DNA of 64,000 nt, taken from Nitrospira sp. GTDB lineage: Bacteria > Nitrospirota > Nitrospiria > Nitrospirales > Nitrospiraceae. The DNA is taken from the NCBI GenBank assembly GCA_020853775.1, contig JADYYH010000003.1:1-64000 (forward strand), in the 5' to 3' direction. Shown piece by piece: positions 1 to 8,520 of this stretch (position 1 is the first letter of the stretch; every line of letters starts with the position of its first letter). The notes under the pieces were generated by a model that searched no databases, was not told the DNA's origin, and worked only from the letters and a program-made list of their open reading frames with translations. The translations under genes and the position numbers were made by a program.

Positions 1-488
1 AATGCACTGCCGTCTCGATCGAACAAGGTGGTGAGGCCCTCCGACAACGTGACACGGCTCGTGACGGCGTACAGACTCCCTTTTCGGTCTTCATCGACCA
101 CAAGATTCGGCAGGTCACCGAGATGATACGGATGATTGCCCAATCCCGGATTCACGTTTGCGTCCGGGTTGACCTGAGGATCTATATTGCCGTCGTAATG
201 TCCCTTCGCCGCAGAGAACGGCTCGCAACTGCCTGATTCATGAATATGAATCGCGTGCCTGCCCGGGGAAAGCTTGCTCTCCGACGTGCCTTGGAGCCGA
301 ACGAGAATTCGTACTCGCCCCTCGTATTCCTCATGCAGCGTGGCCTCTCCCGTGATGCCAGGGCCGGCTATCGTGGCCTTGGCATGCACAGGACTCTCTT
401 GCTTCCCCGTGTAATGCCGGGCGCATCCGGCCATGCTGACCGCGGTCGCCACGGCGACGAATGCATACAGAATCGTTCGCGGCTCCAT
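1..488 (-). CDS. sodC: Cu/Zn superoxide dismutase, lipoprotein, partial (C-terminus off the window)
   Basis: SodC dismutates superoxide to peroxide and oxygen in the extracytoplasmic space. The frame opens at ATG 486-488 behind GGAGG and has no stop before the window edge. The N-terminus is a lipoprotein signal ending MAGC. Family hallmarks follow: a copper-binding HxH motif in HAIHIHESG, then CEPF, then a metal-loop region rich in His and Asp (KGHYDGN, GNHPYHLGDLPNL). The last, catalytic-histidine part is outside the window. It is the last visible gene of a minus-strand stress-type cluster and lies 85 bases behind the CDGSH gene. Confidence 0.9.
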   Translation of the reverse strand, partial: MEPRTILYAFVAVATAVSMAGCARHYTGKQESPVHAKATIAGPGITGEATLHEEYEGRVRILVRLQGTSESKLSPGRHAIHIHESGSCEPFSAAKGHYDGNIDPQVNPDANVNPGLGNHPYHLGDLPNLVVDEDRKGSLYAVTSRVTLSEGLTTLFDRDGSA

Positions 489-573
489 CGATCCTCCTTG
501 CGTCTTCCCTCGCCCCCCACTCATAGCTCACACTTGTAGGAGGCGTACAGTGCGCGTACTTCAACCACCCCGC

Positions 574-810
574 TCAGAGTGTCTTATGCGTGCCGTCGCA
601 GAACGGCGGATTCTTCGTGTGCTTGCACTGACAGAGTGCGACTGTCTTTTTCTCGGTCGTGACAAACTCCATGGGTGTGAAACTCGTTCCCTTATGGGAC
701 CCGTCACAAAACGGTTGGTTCTTCGACCGTCCACAGCGGCACCAATAATAGGTGCCCGCCTCCAACTCCAATACCGCCGGCTGCTTCGCTGCAATGATTG
801 GTTGTTCCAT
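574..810 (-). CDS. CDGSH iron-sulfur domain protein (two CDGSH motifs)
   Basis: A 78-residue protein with two CDGSH-type zinc-finger-like motifs, CRCGRSKNQPFCDGSH and CQCKHTKNPPFCDGTH, each of which provides the 3-Cys/1-His ligands of a 2Fe-2S cluster (mitoNEET/MiNT family). Such proteins are redox or cluster-transfer proteins; the partner here is unknown. The start is supported by GGGAGG just upstream. It is about 85 percent identical over its whole length to another 78-residue protein at 13811-14047, so the two are recent paralogues in two different operons. Confidence 0.9.
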   Translation of the reverse strand: MEQPIIAAKQPAVLELEAGTYYWCRCGRSKNQPFCDGSHKGTSFTPMEFVTTEKKTVALCQCKHTKNPPFCDGTHKTL

Positions 811-857
811 GAGTGATCCTCCCGGTTACTGCATTGTGGTCGTGAGGGGAGTGCCGG

Positions 858-898
858 AGGCAGGAACCCGCTCTCGGAATGAGAGACGGCTCCTGCCT
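858..898 (-). terminator. Strong hairpin after the repeat-protein gene
   Basis: AGGCAGGA (858-865) and CTCTC (871-875) pair with GAGAG (881-885) and TCCTGCCT (891-898). The hairpin lies 27 bases past the stop of the 925-1848 gene and before the CDGSH gene. No U-tract follows on either strand, so it may be a processing or mRNA-stabilising hairpin rather than a classical terminator. Confidence 0.45.
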
Positions 899-924
899 CT
901 GCAGACCCTCGTCTGACTCCCTCG

Positions 925-1848
925 TTACTGCGCCTTCCGCAGGTCGATCACGGTACCTTCTTCGTTCAACTCGACGACGATGTGGTCTCCGTCGGCGATC
1001 GGCTTGGTCTTGATTTCCATGCGCTCCAGCGGGAACGTTTTCTCACCCTCCGGAGTGGCGAGCTTGATCTGATTCTTGCTGGGTCCGGTACGGATCAACT
1101 TGCCGAAGATCAGGCGATGGGTCCCGGCCTTGGCCTTGTCTTTGCCATGCACGTCGATGACCATGCCCTCTTCATTGATCCAGAGAGAGACGTGGTCGCC
1201 GACCGCCGCATTGGCCGGGGCATACTTTTGCAGGAGCGTATACTGCGCGACCGGCGTCTTTACGTAGACCAATGACCCATCCATCTTGGTGACCGTTCCA
1301 TCGGCCTGAATCACGAAGCCCGGTTTCGTGCGAGGATGTTCATCGAAGGTCATCTCCACCGTGAAGCGGTTGATGTCGATCATCTTCCCCGCTTCATTTA
1401 ACTCGATGGTCACGGGTTCACCTTCCTTCAGGGTGGAGAGTTTGGATCGACCGGTTTGGACATCGATCGTCCGTTCACCCTCCGGAGTCCACACCTTGAT
1501 TTCCTTTCGATCAGGGGACGTGTAGACAAGGTCGCCGGTCACGAATCGATGGGCATGCGCCTTGTCTCCTTTTCGATGCACATCGATCACGGCGTTGTTT
1601 TCATTCACCTGCATTTCTACTTCTTCCCCCACCTCCAGATTCATAGGGGTGAGCATGGAAGCAAATCTCATGGACCCCCAGGGAGTCTTCACGGTGGTGA
1701 TGCCAGATGCCACTTTCGACACCACCCCGCTCACTTTCATGTGCGTGGCATTCTTCCCGGTCGTCCCGCCTTCCGCCGCCATTCCATAGGGTACCGACAT
1801 CAATGCGCTCAACAGAATCGAACCGACAACTATCATCTTGCGTGCCAT
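925..1848 (-). CDS. Exported protein with repeated small beta domains, unknown function
   Basis: 307 residues when started at ATG 1846-1848, chosen because AGGAGG precedes it and because it begins a clean signal peptide (MARKMIVVGSILLSALM..., cleavage near GMAAEG). A longer frame open upstream to 2061 lacks these signals. The mature part contains about four related units of roughly 60-70 residues, each ending in a pattern like VGDxVxLxxNEEGxVIDVH (NENNAVIDVH, LNEAGKMIDIN, INEEGMVIDVH, LNEEGTVIDLR). They look like small beta-barrels. No catalytic motif is seen. It sits between the STAS gene and the CDGSH gene. I do not recognise a named family. Confidence 0.8.
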   Translation of the reverse strand: MARKMIVVGSILLSALMSVPYGMAAEGGTTGKNATHMKVSGVVSKVASGITTVKTPWGSMRFASMLTPMNLEVGEEVEMQVNENNAVIDVHRKGDKAHAHRFVTGDLVYTSPDRKEIKVWTPEGERTIDVQTGRSKLSTLKEGEPVTIELNEAGKMIDINRFTVEMTFDEHPRTKPGFVIQADGTVTKMDGSLVYVKTPVAQYTLLQKYAPANAAVGDHVSLWINEEGMVIDVHGKDKAKAGTHRLIFGKLIRTGPSKNQIKLATPEGEKTFPLERMEIKTKPIADGDHIVVELNEEGTVIDLRKAQ

Positions 1849-1988
1849 GATCGGCCTCCTTTCATCACACGTACATGGTGACGACTTCTCCATCTTCGGC
1901 ACGACGAGTGTTGCGGCATGTTGCTTTGTGAGCAGCCGCGGCCTCGCAAGTCGCTTAGGCGCTTCACCGATTCGTTGCAACACACCCC

Positions 1989-2288
1989 TCATCGAATGCC
2001 TCCGTCGCAAGCGCGACGACCTGTCGGACCCAAATTCTGCACGACAGCCTTCATCAGACAACCAGAGGCGTCAATCGTGACTCCCTCGCGGTTCATCTCA
2101 GACAGCAACGTGGTCCCCGCTTCATCGACGAAGGTCACATCCCGGAGATCGACATGGCATGGGGTCGTTCTGCCGGGCTTCGCGTGAAGCCAGCATTGCC
2201 GAAGCTCCTCGACCCAGGGACCCACCAACCGTCCTGAAAGGAGGAAGGTGGTCCCTGATGTGCTGTTCGACACCGTGATTTTCAGCAT
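1989..2288 (-). CDS. STAS-domain protein (anti-sigma-factor-antagonist-like)
   Basis: About 99 residues from ATG 2286-2288 (GGAGG upstream; an open extension to 2315 is less likely). The fold signature is a STAS domain: MLKITVSNSTSGTTF, GRLVGPWVEEL, then HVDLRDVTFVDEAGTTLL. In SpoIIAA-type antagonists the last motif is DSSG, with the first Ser phosphorylated; here it is DEAG, with Glu at the phosphosite and Ala next. It therefore cannot be switched by phosphorylation in the usual way. It may be constitutively 'phospho-like' or serve another binding role. No kinase or phosphatase partner is adjacent. Confidence 0.8.
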   Translation of the reverse strand: MLKITVSNSTSGTTFLLSGRLVGPWVEELRQCWLHAKPGRTTPCHVDLRDVTFVDEAGTTLLSEMNREGVTIDASGCLMKAVVQNLGPTGRRACDGGIR

Positions 2289-2326
2289 GGTCGTCTCAAC
2301 CTCCGCACGACGCAACTCACATGGCC

Positions 2327-2805
2327 TTACAAGCTGCGGAAGGCATACGCCGGCTTGGTGGTCTCCGAGGGCTGAACCTTCGCCGGTTCACCCAGCCATT
2401 TCGCGATCACTCCATCCAGCGACCACTTGCCGCCACCGATGATGGATAGCACCACACTCATCGCGATCACGAGCAGGTGATATTCAAACCCTTCGCCCTG
2501 TTGCTGTCCGAACCAATTCATGAAAAAGCCCTGCGGCAAGTGCACAGTCGCAATCGCCCCGAGCATGATGACGACAAAGCTCGCCGCCGTGAACCGCGTG
2601 AACAGGCCGGCGATCAATCCGAGACTGCCGATGGATTCCCCGATGATGACCAGGAAGGCGATCAACCAGGGCAATCCCATCTTCTGCGTGAAGAACCCCA
2701 TGGTTCCTTCAAAGCCGAACCCTCCGTACCAGCCGAGCAGCTTCTACGCGCCATGGGCGAAGATCACCCCGCCCAGGACTCATCTGTTTTGAAAAAGGCG
2801 TACAT
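2327..2805 (-). pseudogene. DoxX-family membrane protein, frameshifted and with an internal stop
   Basis: The gene begins at ATG 2803-2805 behind AGGAGG and reads MYAFFKTDESWAG, then hits TGA. The family continuation is present in another frame, LGGVIFAHGA, followed by an in-frame TAG where DoxX proteins have Gln (HGAQKLLGW), then [18 protein letters not shown] and the remaining four-helix body to the stop at 2327. The sequence CTGGGCGGGG fits both sides of the break, suggesting a slippage deletion between short direct repeats that removed about ten residues and the frame. A 124-residue frame from ATG 2701 stays open and could still be translated. A sequencing error cannot explain both lesions simply. 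Confidence 0.75.
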
Positions 2806-2829
2806 GTCGAACCTCCTGTTAAAAAGTGA

Positions 2830-2961
2830 TTACGGTCTGTGGCCCCGCACCAATTGCCGGGCCACACTCTTCATCCGATCCTTCACCAGCCACCCTGCAA
2901 TGACGAGGTGCAGGGTGACGAGCATTCCGTACCAGCCAACCCACAGCGTGACATCTTTCAT
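2830..2961 (-). CDS. Small 43-residue single-pass membrane protein
   Basis: ATG 2959-2961 to TAA 2830-2832 encodes MKDVTLWVGWYGMLVTLHLV followed by IAGWLVKDRM and a basic tail ending RGHRP. One hydrophobic helix (about residues 5-25) followed by positive residues suggests an inner-membrane protein with its C-terminus inside. It is 25 bases ahead of the doxX start and 48 bases after the predicted sigma-54 -12 element, so it is the first gene of that operon. A G-rich segment (GGGGGTGG) precedes it. Function unknown; small membrane subunits of this kind often accompany DoxX-type or cytochrome proteins. Confidence 0.6.
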   Translation of the reverse strand: MKDVTLWVGWYGMLVTLHLVIAGWLVKDRMKSVARQLVRGHRP

Positions 2962-3008
2962 GGAGCCACCCCCTTCGTCCCTGTTGCGTTATTATGCATC
3001 CGGTAATG

Positions 3009-3023
3009 GCAAGGCCCGTTCCA
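3009..3023 (-). promoter_or_regulatory. Sigma-54 (-24/-12) promoter for the 43-residue protein/doxX operon
   Basis: On the minus strand the sequence is TGGAACGGGCCTTGC: GG, ten bases, GC, matching the sigma-54 consensus TGGCACG-N4-TTGC with one mismatch. Transcription would start near 2998, 37 bases before the start codon at 2961. The gene immediately upstream (3164-5245) encodes a sigma-54 activator. Confidence 0.75.
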
Positions 3024-3115
3024 TGCGCTGCGCGACCCGGCAAGATAGTCTAACCACATGAAAAAAAGGGAAGCCTGAAATGGAGGCAGACAGAGAGGCG
3101 CCGGCAAGACCGAAC

Positions 3116-3167
3116 GTGACGAAGTGGAGGCGACGAGGGATCGTCAGGTGACGAAGAGCATCGTCAC
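3116..3167 (-). promoter_or_regulatory. Likely enhancer (upstream activator sites) for the sigma-54 promoter
   Basis: Four copies of TGACGA/TCGTCA occur at 3117-3122, 3141-3146, 3149-3154 and 3161-3166. They form two dyads: TCGTCA-GG-TGACGA (3141-3154) and the perfect GTGACGA-AGAGCA-TCGTCAC (3148-3167). They lie about 120-170 bases upstream of the predicted start, the normal place for activator binding, and overlap the end of the activator gene itself. Confidence 0.65.
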
Positions 3168-5245
3168 CCGCGTGGACGGGAGAGTCCGAGTTTTTTGAGT
3201 TTCGATGTGAGGGTGGTGCGTTTGAGACCCAAGCGAGCGGCCGCGCCGTCCGGACCGCCGATGACCCATTGCGTGTCGCGCAGGGTCCTCAGGACCTGTT
3301 CACGCTCCGCATCCTCCAGAGTGGTGCTCGGCGGCGGAGCTTGCCGCTCCTCAAGCTTCAGTTCCTGAAGCGGAACATAGAGCTGCGGCCCTTGGGTGAG
3401 GATGACCGCCCGCTCGACCAAGTTCTCCAACTCACGGATGTTTCCCGGCCAGTGATAGCGGGACAAGGCCTCCAATGTCGCCGCCGGAATCGAGTCAATT
3501 GGTTTCTTCATGCGCGCGGCATAGTGCTGCGTGAAATAGCGCACGAGCGTCGGAATGTCCTCTCGTCGATCCCGCAGCGGCGGCAGGGTGATCGGAAACA
3601 CATTCAGCCGGTAGTACAAATCGCTTCGAAACTCATGGTCGTCTACCAGCTTGGCCAGATCCCGATTCGTGGCGGCGATGAGCCGGATATCGACACGAAC
3701 GGTCCTTGTGCTCCCGAGCCGCTCGAACTCTTGCTCCTGCAGCACACGAAGCAGTTTCGACTGTAGTTCCAGCGGAATTTCTCCCACCTCATCGAGAAAG
3801 ATCGTGCCGCCATGGGCCAATTCGAACCGGCCGACTTTCTGCGCGATCGCCCCGGTGAACGCCCCCCGTTCATGACCGAACAATTCGCTTTCGAGCAGAC
3901 CCGTGGGAATTGCGGCGCAGTTCAGTTTCACGAAGGTGCGCTGGTTCCGGTCACTGAGCCGATGAATCGCCCTGGCGATGAGCTCCTTGCCCGTGCCCGT
4001 TTCGCCCTGGATTAATACCGTTGCCTGGGTCGGCGCGACGATTTCGACCTGGGCAAGGACCTGCTTGAGCGCCCGGCTCTCGCCGATGATGTCGTCGAAG
4101 CCATGTTCGAGGCGAATCTCCTCTTCGAGATAGTGCTTCTCCTCGGTCAGCCGGTCCTTGAGTTCGGTGATCTCCTGATAGGCCAGAGCATTGTCCACCG
4201 CGAGGGCGATCTGTCCGGCCACCTGGCTGAGAAACTCGACATCTTGTTCGCCGAATGCCTGCTCCTGACGACTGGCCAGATTGAGACAGCCGATCACGCG
4301 ATCGCGCGATAAGAGCGGCAGCGAGCACATGGAGCGGAACCCTTTCCTCACCAGGAGTTGAGGCACGTCGTGAGAAAACGCCTTCAGCTCCAACAGAGTG
4401 TTGGCAATCGCAGGTCGCCTCCGCTCAAACGCCAGACCAGCGAGAGAACCGGTCACATCCGACAGTGTCCCCTCGGTCAACGCGCCTTCATTGTCGGGAA
4501 AATCGAGTGCATGAAGACGGACGCGCTGCGTATGGCCGTCGTACAGAATCAAGCTGGCATATTCCTGTGGAACCATCTCGCGCAGACAGAGACTCACTGC
4601 CTTGAACACCTCGCGCAGATCCAGCGTCGAGGCGATGGTATTCGTCATGCGCAGCAACAGACTGAAGCGATCCCGTTGCCGTTCGAGGTCGTGTCGGGAG
4701 GCCTCCGCCGCTTCCCGATTGAGGACGTTCTCCACGGCTACGGCCACCTGTCGGCCGACCTGCTGCATCAATTCCAAGTCGGAGGCTTGAAACGCCCCCT
4801 TGGTCAGACTCGAAAATTCCAGCGAACCCAGCCGGCGGAGGGCCGAGGTGAGGGGCACCAGGAAGCAAGACTGCACGCCATCTTCTCGCATCAGTCCGAT
4901 GACCTTCGGCCAGCGCCGCTCTTCGGCCAGGTCGTTGAGGAGCAGCGGTTCTTGCGTCTCCCACACCAAGCCGGCCGGCGTCTCAGCCGGTGCGCTTTCA
5001 TGGCCGCCAATGATATCGGCCGGAACATTTGCTTGCAGCACATGCAGGCGCATCACACCGCGCTGAGGATCGTGGAGGGACAACCCGACAAAGTTAACCG
5101 GTACAACCAAGGGCAGCAGCCGCGCGAGATCCTGCACCAGTGCAGGCAAATCGGAGTGACTGGTGATCGCCGCCGCCACACGCAACAGGGCACGATACCG
5201 TTCGAGGTTGGAAGGAGCCGTCTTTAGAGAGGTTTCGATGCTCAT
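3164..5245 (-). CDS. Sigma-54-dependent transcriptional activator, two GAF domains (FhlA-like)
   Basis: 693 residues: a GAF domain (about 15-175), a second GAF domain (about 195-355), a short coiled linker, an AAA+ domain with Walker A GETGTGKE (414-421), the sigma-54 contact loop GAFTGA (461-466) and Walker B FLDEV (483-487), and a C-terminal Fis-type helix-turn-helix ([21 protein letters not shown]). GAF domains imply a small-molecule or redox signal rather than phosphorylation; no receiver domain is present. It lies downstream of NDH-2 and upstream of a sigma-54 promoter with dyads, so the doxX/STAS/SodC cluster is its probable target. Confidence 0.92.
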   Translation of the reverse strand: MSIETSLKTAPSNLERYRALLRVAAAITSHSDLPALVQDLARLLPLVVPVNFVGLSLHDPQRGVMRLHVLQANVPADIIGGHESAPAETPAGLVWETQEPLLLNDLAEERRWPKVIGLMREDGVQSCFLVPLTSALRRLGSLEFSSLTKGAFQASDLELMQQVGRQVAVAVENVLNREAAEASRHDLERQRDRFSLLLRMTNTIASTLDLREVFKAVSLCLREMVPQEYASLILYDGHTQRVRLHALDFPDNEGALTEGTLSDVTGSLAGLAFERRRPAIANTLLELKAFSHDVPQLLVRKGFRSMCSLPLLSRDRVIGCLNLASRQEQAFGEQDVEFLSQVAGQIALAVDNALAYQEITELKDRLTEEKHYLEEEIRLEHGFDDIIGESRALKQVLAQVEIVAPTQATVLIQGETGTGKELIARAIHRLSDRNQRTFVKLNCAAIPTGLLESELFGHERGAFTGAIAQKVGRFELAHGGTIFLDEVGEIPLELQSKLLRVLQEQEFERLGSTRTVRVDIRLIAATNRDLAKLVDDHEFRSDLYYRLNVFPITLPPLRDRREDIPTLVRYFTQHYAARMKKPIDSIPAATLEALSRYHWPGNIRELENLVERAVILTQGPQLYVPLQELKLEERQAPPPSTTLEDAEREQVLRTLRDTQWVIGGPDGAAARLGLKRTTLTSKLKKLGLSRPRG

Positions 5246-5317
5246 ACGTGGCCTAGTATGCCCGGTGGCCCTGCCATGCGCAATGCATCGCAGAAAGAAG
5301 ACGCCTGCGCAAGGGTT

Positions 5318-6586
5318 TCATTTCAAAACATTCTTCTCCGTCCGTTGGAACTCGGTGATGAGGGGACTGCTGCCCTTGCGCGTGACATAGGCCCAGATCC
5401 ACTGCAGCATGACGGCAAGCCGGTTCCGAAACCCGATCAACAGAAACACGTGCACCACCGACCAGAGTAGCCAGGCGGGAATGCCGGAGAGGTGCCATCG
5501 GCCGAACTCCGCCACTGCGCGGTGGTGCCCGATCGTCGCCATGCTGCCTCGGTCCACGTATCGAAACGGTTCGCGTGACCGCCCTTGTACATCACTGAGA
5601 ATGTTACGCGCCGCGTGTTGCCCCTGTTGCAGGGCCGCGGCGGCCAAGCCCGGCACCGGCTTGCCGTTCGCATCGATGAGGGCCGCCATGTCGCCGATGA
5701 CGAAGAGTTCGCGGTGGCCCGGCACGCTGAGGTCCTGCTCAATGAGCACCCGCCCCGAACGATCCGTGGCTACTCCCAGTGCCTTCGCGAGCGGGGAGGG
5801 CGCCACCCCGGTCGCCCAGATCGTCACGTCGGTTACAATCCACTCATCCCGCACCTGGATCCGACCCGGTTCGACGGCCCGGACCAGACTGTCAGTGCAA
5901 ACCTCGACGCCCAGTTGCTCCAGTTGCCTGGCCGCCTTGCGTGAAGAATCTTCGGAATAGGCACCGAGAATGCGCGAAGCGCCCTCATACAGCCGGACGC
6001 GGGCCTGTGTCGTATCGATCGATTTGAAATCTTTGGCCAGGGCCCGCCGCGAGAGGTCCGCGATCGCTCCCGCCAATTCGACGCCCGTCGGGCCACCGCC
6101 GATGACGGCAAAACTGAGCGGCGCGCGCCCGCCGGTGAAATGCGCCTCGCGTTCCGCCGCTTCGAACGCCAGCAGCAACCGGCTTCGGATTTCCACCGCA
6201 TCCTCAATCGTCTTGAGCCCCGGCGCGTCTCGCTCCCATTCGTCATGACCGAAATACGCGTGGCGCGCGCCGGCCGCCACGATCAGGTACTCGTATTCAA
6301 GTGCCGTCCCGTCGCTGAGCGTCACCTGTCGGGCCGCGATATCGAATCCGACCGCCTCACCCAGAATGATCTGAACGTTGCGCGACGCGCGCAGGATGTG
6401 ACGGAGCGACGAGGCGATTTCGCCCGGCGAGAGCAGGGCCAACGCCACTTGGTACAACAACGGCTGGAACGTGTGATGGTTTTTGCGATCGATCAGCGTG
6501 ACGTCGACCGCTTCATTCGACAAGGCTTTCGCAGCATGAAGACCGCCGAACCCGCCGCCGACGATGACGATTCTCGTGGTTGGCAT
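5318..6586 (-). CDS. ndh: Type II NADH:quinone oxidoreductase (NDH-2), FAD-dependent
   Basis: 422 residues. The N-terminal Rossmann motif VIVGGGFGGLHAAKAL binds FAD, a second one (FAVIGGGPTGVELAGAI) binds NADH, and the FAD-associated VFVIGDMA-type motif appears as LFVIGDMAAL. A C-terminal hydrophobic segment (IPAWLLWSVVHVFLLIGFRNRL) fits the membrane-binding part of NDH-2. It transfers electrons from NADH to quinone without pumping protons. It starts 20 bases after the stop of the kinase gene and ends 72 bases before the activator gene, so the three are probably one transcript. Confidence 0.9.
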   Translation of the reverse strand: MPTTRIVIVGGGFGGLHAAKALSNEAVDVTLIDRKNHHTFQPLLYQVALALLSPGEIASSLRHILRASRNVQIILGEAVGFDIAARQVTLSDGTALEYEYLIVAAGARHAYFGHDEWERDAPGLKTIEDAVEIRSRLLLAFEAAEREAHFTGGRAPLSFAVIGGGPTGVELAGAIADLSRRALAKDFKSIDTTQARVRLYEGASRILGAYSEDSSRKAARQLEQLGVEVCTDSLVRAVEPGRIQVRDEWIVTDVTIWATGVAPSPLAKALGVATDRSGRVLIEQDLSVPGHRELFVIGDMAALIDANGKPVPGLAAAALQQGQHAARNILSDVQGRSREPFRYVDRGSMATIGHHRAVAEFGRWHLSGIPAWLLWSVVHVFLLIGFRNRLAVMLQWIWAYVTRKGSSPLITEFQRTEKNVLK

Positions 6587-6605
6587 GGGAGGATTCCTTC
6601 ACCGT

Positions 6606-7295
6606 TCAACGCAGTGAGCCCCTGTGCGGCCGATCTTCCCACAATCGGAAGCCGCCGAGAAAGGCATTGCCGTTGTCGCCGAGCCGCGCCCCTTCCGGGA
6701 GATCCTTCAATTTTTTCGCATTTCCCCCGCCCAGGACGACATACTCGGCCTGCAATGCACGACGAAGAGCCTGTGTCATCTCCGCCACCTGGCGTCGCCA
6801 TTGTTTCTTGCCACAGCGCTTGAGCCCCTGCAGCCCCACATAGTGTTCATAGGTTCGGCCTTTGCTGTAGGGCAGATGGGCCAGTTCCATCGGTGCGAGC
6901 ACCCCGTCGATCACCAAGGCCGAACCCAACCCGGTGCCGAGGCCGAGGAACAACATCCGGCCGCCTTCGTAGCTGCCGAGCGCTTGCATGGCGGCGTCAT
7001 TGATCACCTTGACCGGCTTGCCGAACGCCTTCTGAAAGTCACACGTGACCCACCCTGGCCCGAGATTGTTTGGTTCGGCGGCCGGGTGCCCGTCCCACAC
7101 AGGCCCAGGGTACCCGATCGACACCACGTCGTAGGCCCAGCCTGCCACGGCACGTTTCACAGCCTCAACCATGCTGTTCGCCGTCATGGTCGGACCAGAA
7201 GGGATCTTGAGCGGTTCGGTCCGACCAGTCCCCAACACCTTCACATTGGTGCCGCCCACGTCGATCACAAGCACCTGTACCGGTCGCGCCTTCAT
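6606..7295 (-). CDS. ppgK: ROK-family kinase, polyphosphate-glucokinase-like
   Basis: 229 residues from ATG 7293-7295 (an upstream in-frame GTG at 7307 is possible). ROK-family features: the phosphate-binding loop VIDVGGTNVKVL, IGYPGPV, NDAAMQALG with the catalytic Asp, and LGLGTGLGSALV. Size and sequence style match polyphosphate glucokinases, which phosphorylate glucose with polyphosphate or ATP. The usual ROK zinc-binding CxCGxxGC signature is absent, as is common in PpgK-type proteins. The substrate is inferred from family only. Confidence 0.75.
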   Translation of the reverse strand: MKARPVQVLVIDVGGTNVKVLGTGRTEPLKIPSGPTMTANSMVEAVKRAVAGWAYDVVSIGYPGPVWDGHPAAEPNNLGPGWVTCDFQKAFGKPVKVINDAAMQALGSYEGGRMLFLGLGTGLGSALVIDGVLAPMELAHLPYSKGRTYEHYVGLQGLKRCGKKQWRRQVAEMTQALRRALQAEYVVLGGGNAKKLKDLPEGARLGDNGNAFLGGFRLWEDRPHRGSLR

Positions 7296-7520
7296 AGCCA
7301 CCCTCACGTCGGATGTTTCGATGTCGCACTGTCCGGGTCAGCGATCGCGATAACCTACAGGGCCGCGAGGCCTCTGTCGCGCTCCTCCTCCACCGATCAC
7401 TTCGCCATTGCGGGACGTGTTGTCGTTACTGATCTGTACTCCGGACATCGCCAGGTTCCGTCAACGCAATTCGTCGGCGCCGATTGTGATCTGGCATTCA
7501 CCGTTCCGTATTCTCTTCGC

Positions 7521-8516
7521 TCAGGTCTTCCAAGTTTGCATGGCGTGAAGCTCTGGGAAGAGTTTGCTCGCAAATAGGAACACCCACGTGACGAGCACGA
7601 AGGGAAGCGTCAACGCGGGCACTCCCAACGGTTCGAGCCCGGCGGATACCGCTGAAAAGATGAACGGGGTAGCGATCGTCGCGAGCAGCGCGTAGACGAT
7701 CGACACCCTGTTCAACGCAAAGAATACGCCGCCCAAGGCGATGGCGACCAGCACGCTGTTGAAACCGAACGCGCCCGCGCGGATCGCCGGCTCCGCGGCG
7801 CCCATGCCCCAGGCCACCAGGAGCGCGACCAACGAACCGGCCAGCGCAGCCGCACAGGCCACCCGCGACGCGATCAGCAGGCCGGCTGCAAAGACGACAC
7901 CGGAGATCAGATTCTCCTGGAAAAAGACCTGGGCGATACCGTTGAAGAGTCCTTCTGTGAGCGTCGAAGCCGTCACAATCCCTTCAACCGTGGTTCCATG
8001 AGGCAGTCCAGCGGTTGGCAACAGATGCGTAGACTGGAGCCGCCCGAATCGCGCCGTCGCCAGGAAGAAGCACGAGGATGTGAAGACGAATGGCGCCGTG
8101 AGTGCGGGAATTTTCCAGACATCCAGAAGGGATACCAAGGCCGCCATGACGACCGTCGAGCAGGCTGCCGCGAACATGACGCAGATCCAGGTTAGTGCAT
8201 CCGGTTGCAGGAAAAAGAGCAAGGCAATGGCGATCAGCCCGCCATTGAAGCCGAACATCCCCGCACGGACCAGCCTGCGATCGACGCCCAGGAGTATTGC
8301 CGTAGCGGAGCTGACTGCGGTTCCAAGCGCGACGGCCGCTCCGAACAGCAGGGAATTGCAACAGATCCCTAGGAGAAAGAGCAGGCCGGTGTAACTATTG
8401 TTCTGCAACATGACCTGCCCGACTCCGCGCAGGACGGAATCGAAAAAGCCCAGGAGGCGGTGGAACCATCCTCCTTCCTCGACCGATAAACCCGTCGACG
8501 TGAATTGAACGATCAT
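7521..8516 (-). CDS. Urea transporter (UT family)
   Basis: 331 residues from ATG 8514-8516. The protein is almost entirely transmembrane and shows the internal two-fold repeat of the UT family: RGVGQVMLQNNSYTGLLFL with ...RAGMFGFNGGLIAIAL in the first half, and NGIAQVFFQENLISGVVF with ...RAGAFGFNSVLVAIAL in the second. These channels pass urea down its gradient. Urea use as an ammonia source is common in Nitrospira; no urease genes lie in this window. The 225 bases between it and the kinase gene hold no gene I can support. Confidence 0.88.
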   Translation of the reverse strand: MIVQFTSTGLSVEEGGWFHRLLGFFDSVLRGVGQVMLQNNSYTGLLFLLGICCNSLLFGAAVALGTAVSSATAILLGVDRRLVRAGMFGFNGGLIAIALLFFLQPDALTWICVMFAAACSTVVMAALVSLLDVWKIPALTAPFVFTSSCFFLATARFGRLQSTHLLPTAGLPHGTTVEGIVTASTLTEGLFNGIAQVFFQENLISGVVFAAGLLIASRVACAAALAGSLVALLVAWGMGAAEPAIRAGAFGFNSVLVAIALGGVFFALNRVSIVYALLATIATPFIFSAVSAGLEPLGVPALTLPFVLVTWVFLFASKLFPELHAMQTWKT

Positions 8517-8520
8517 CGCC

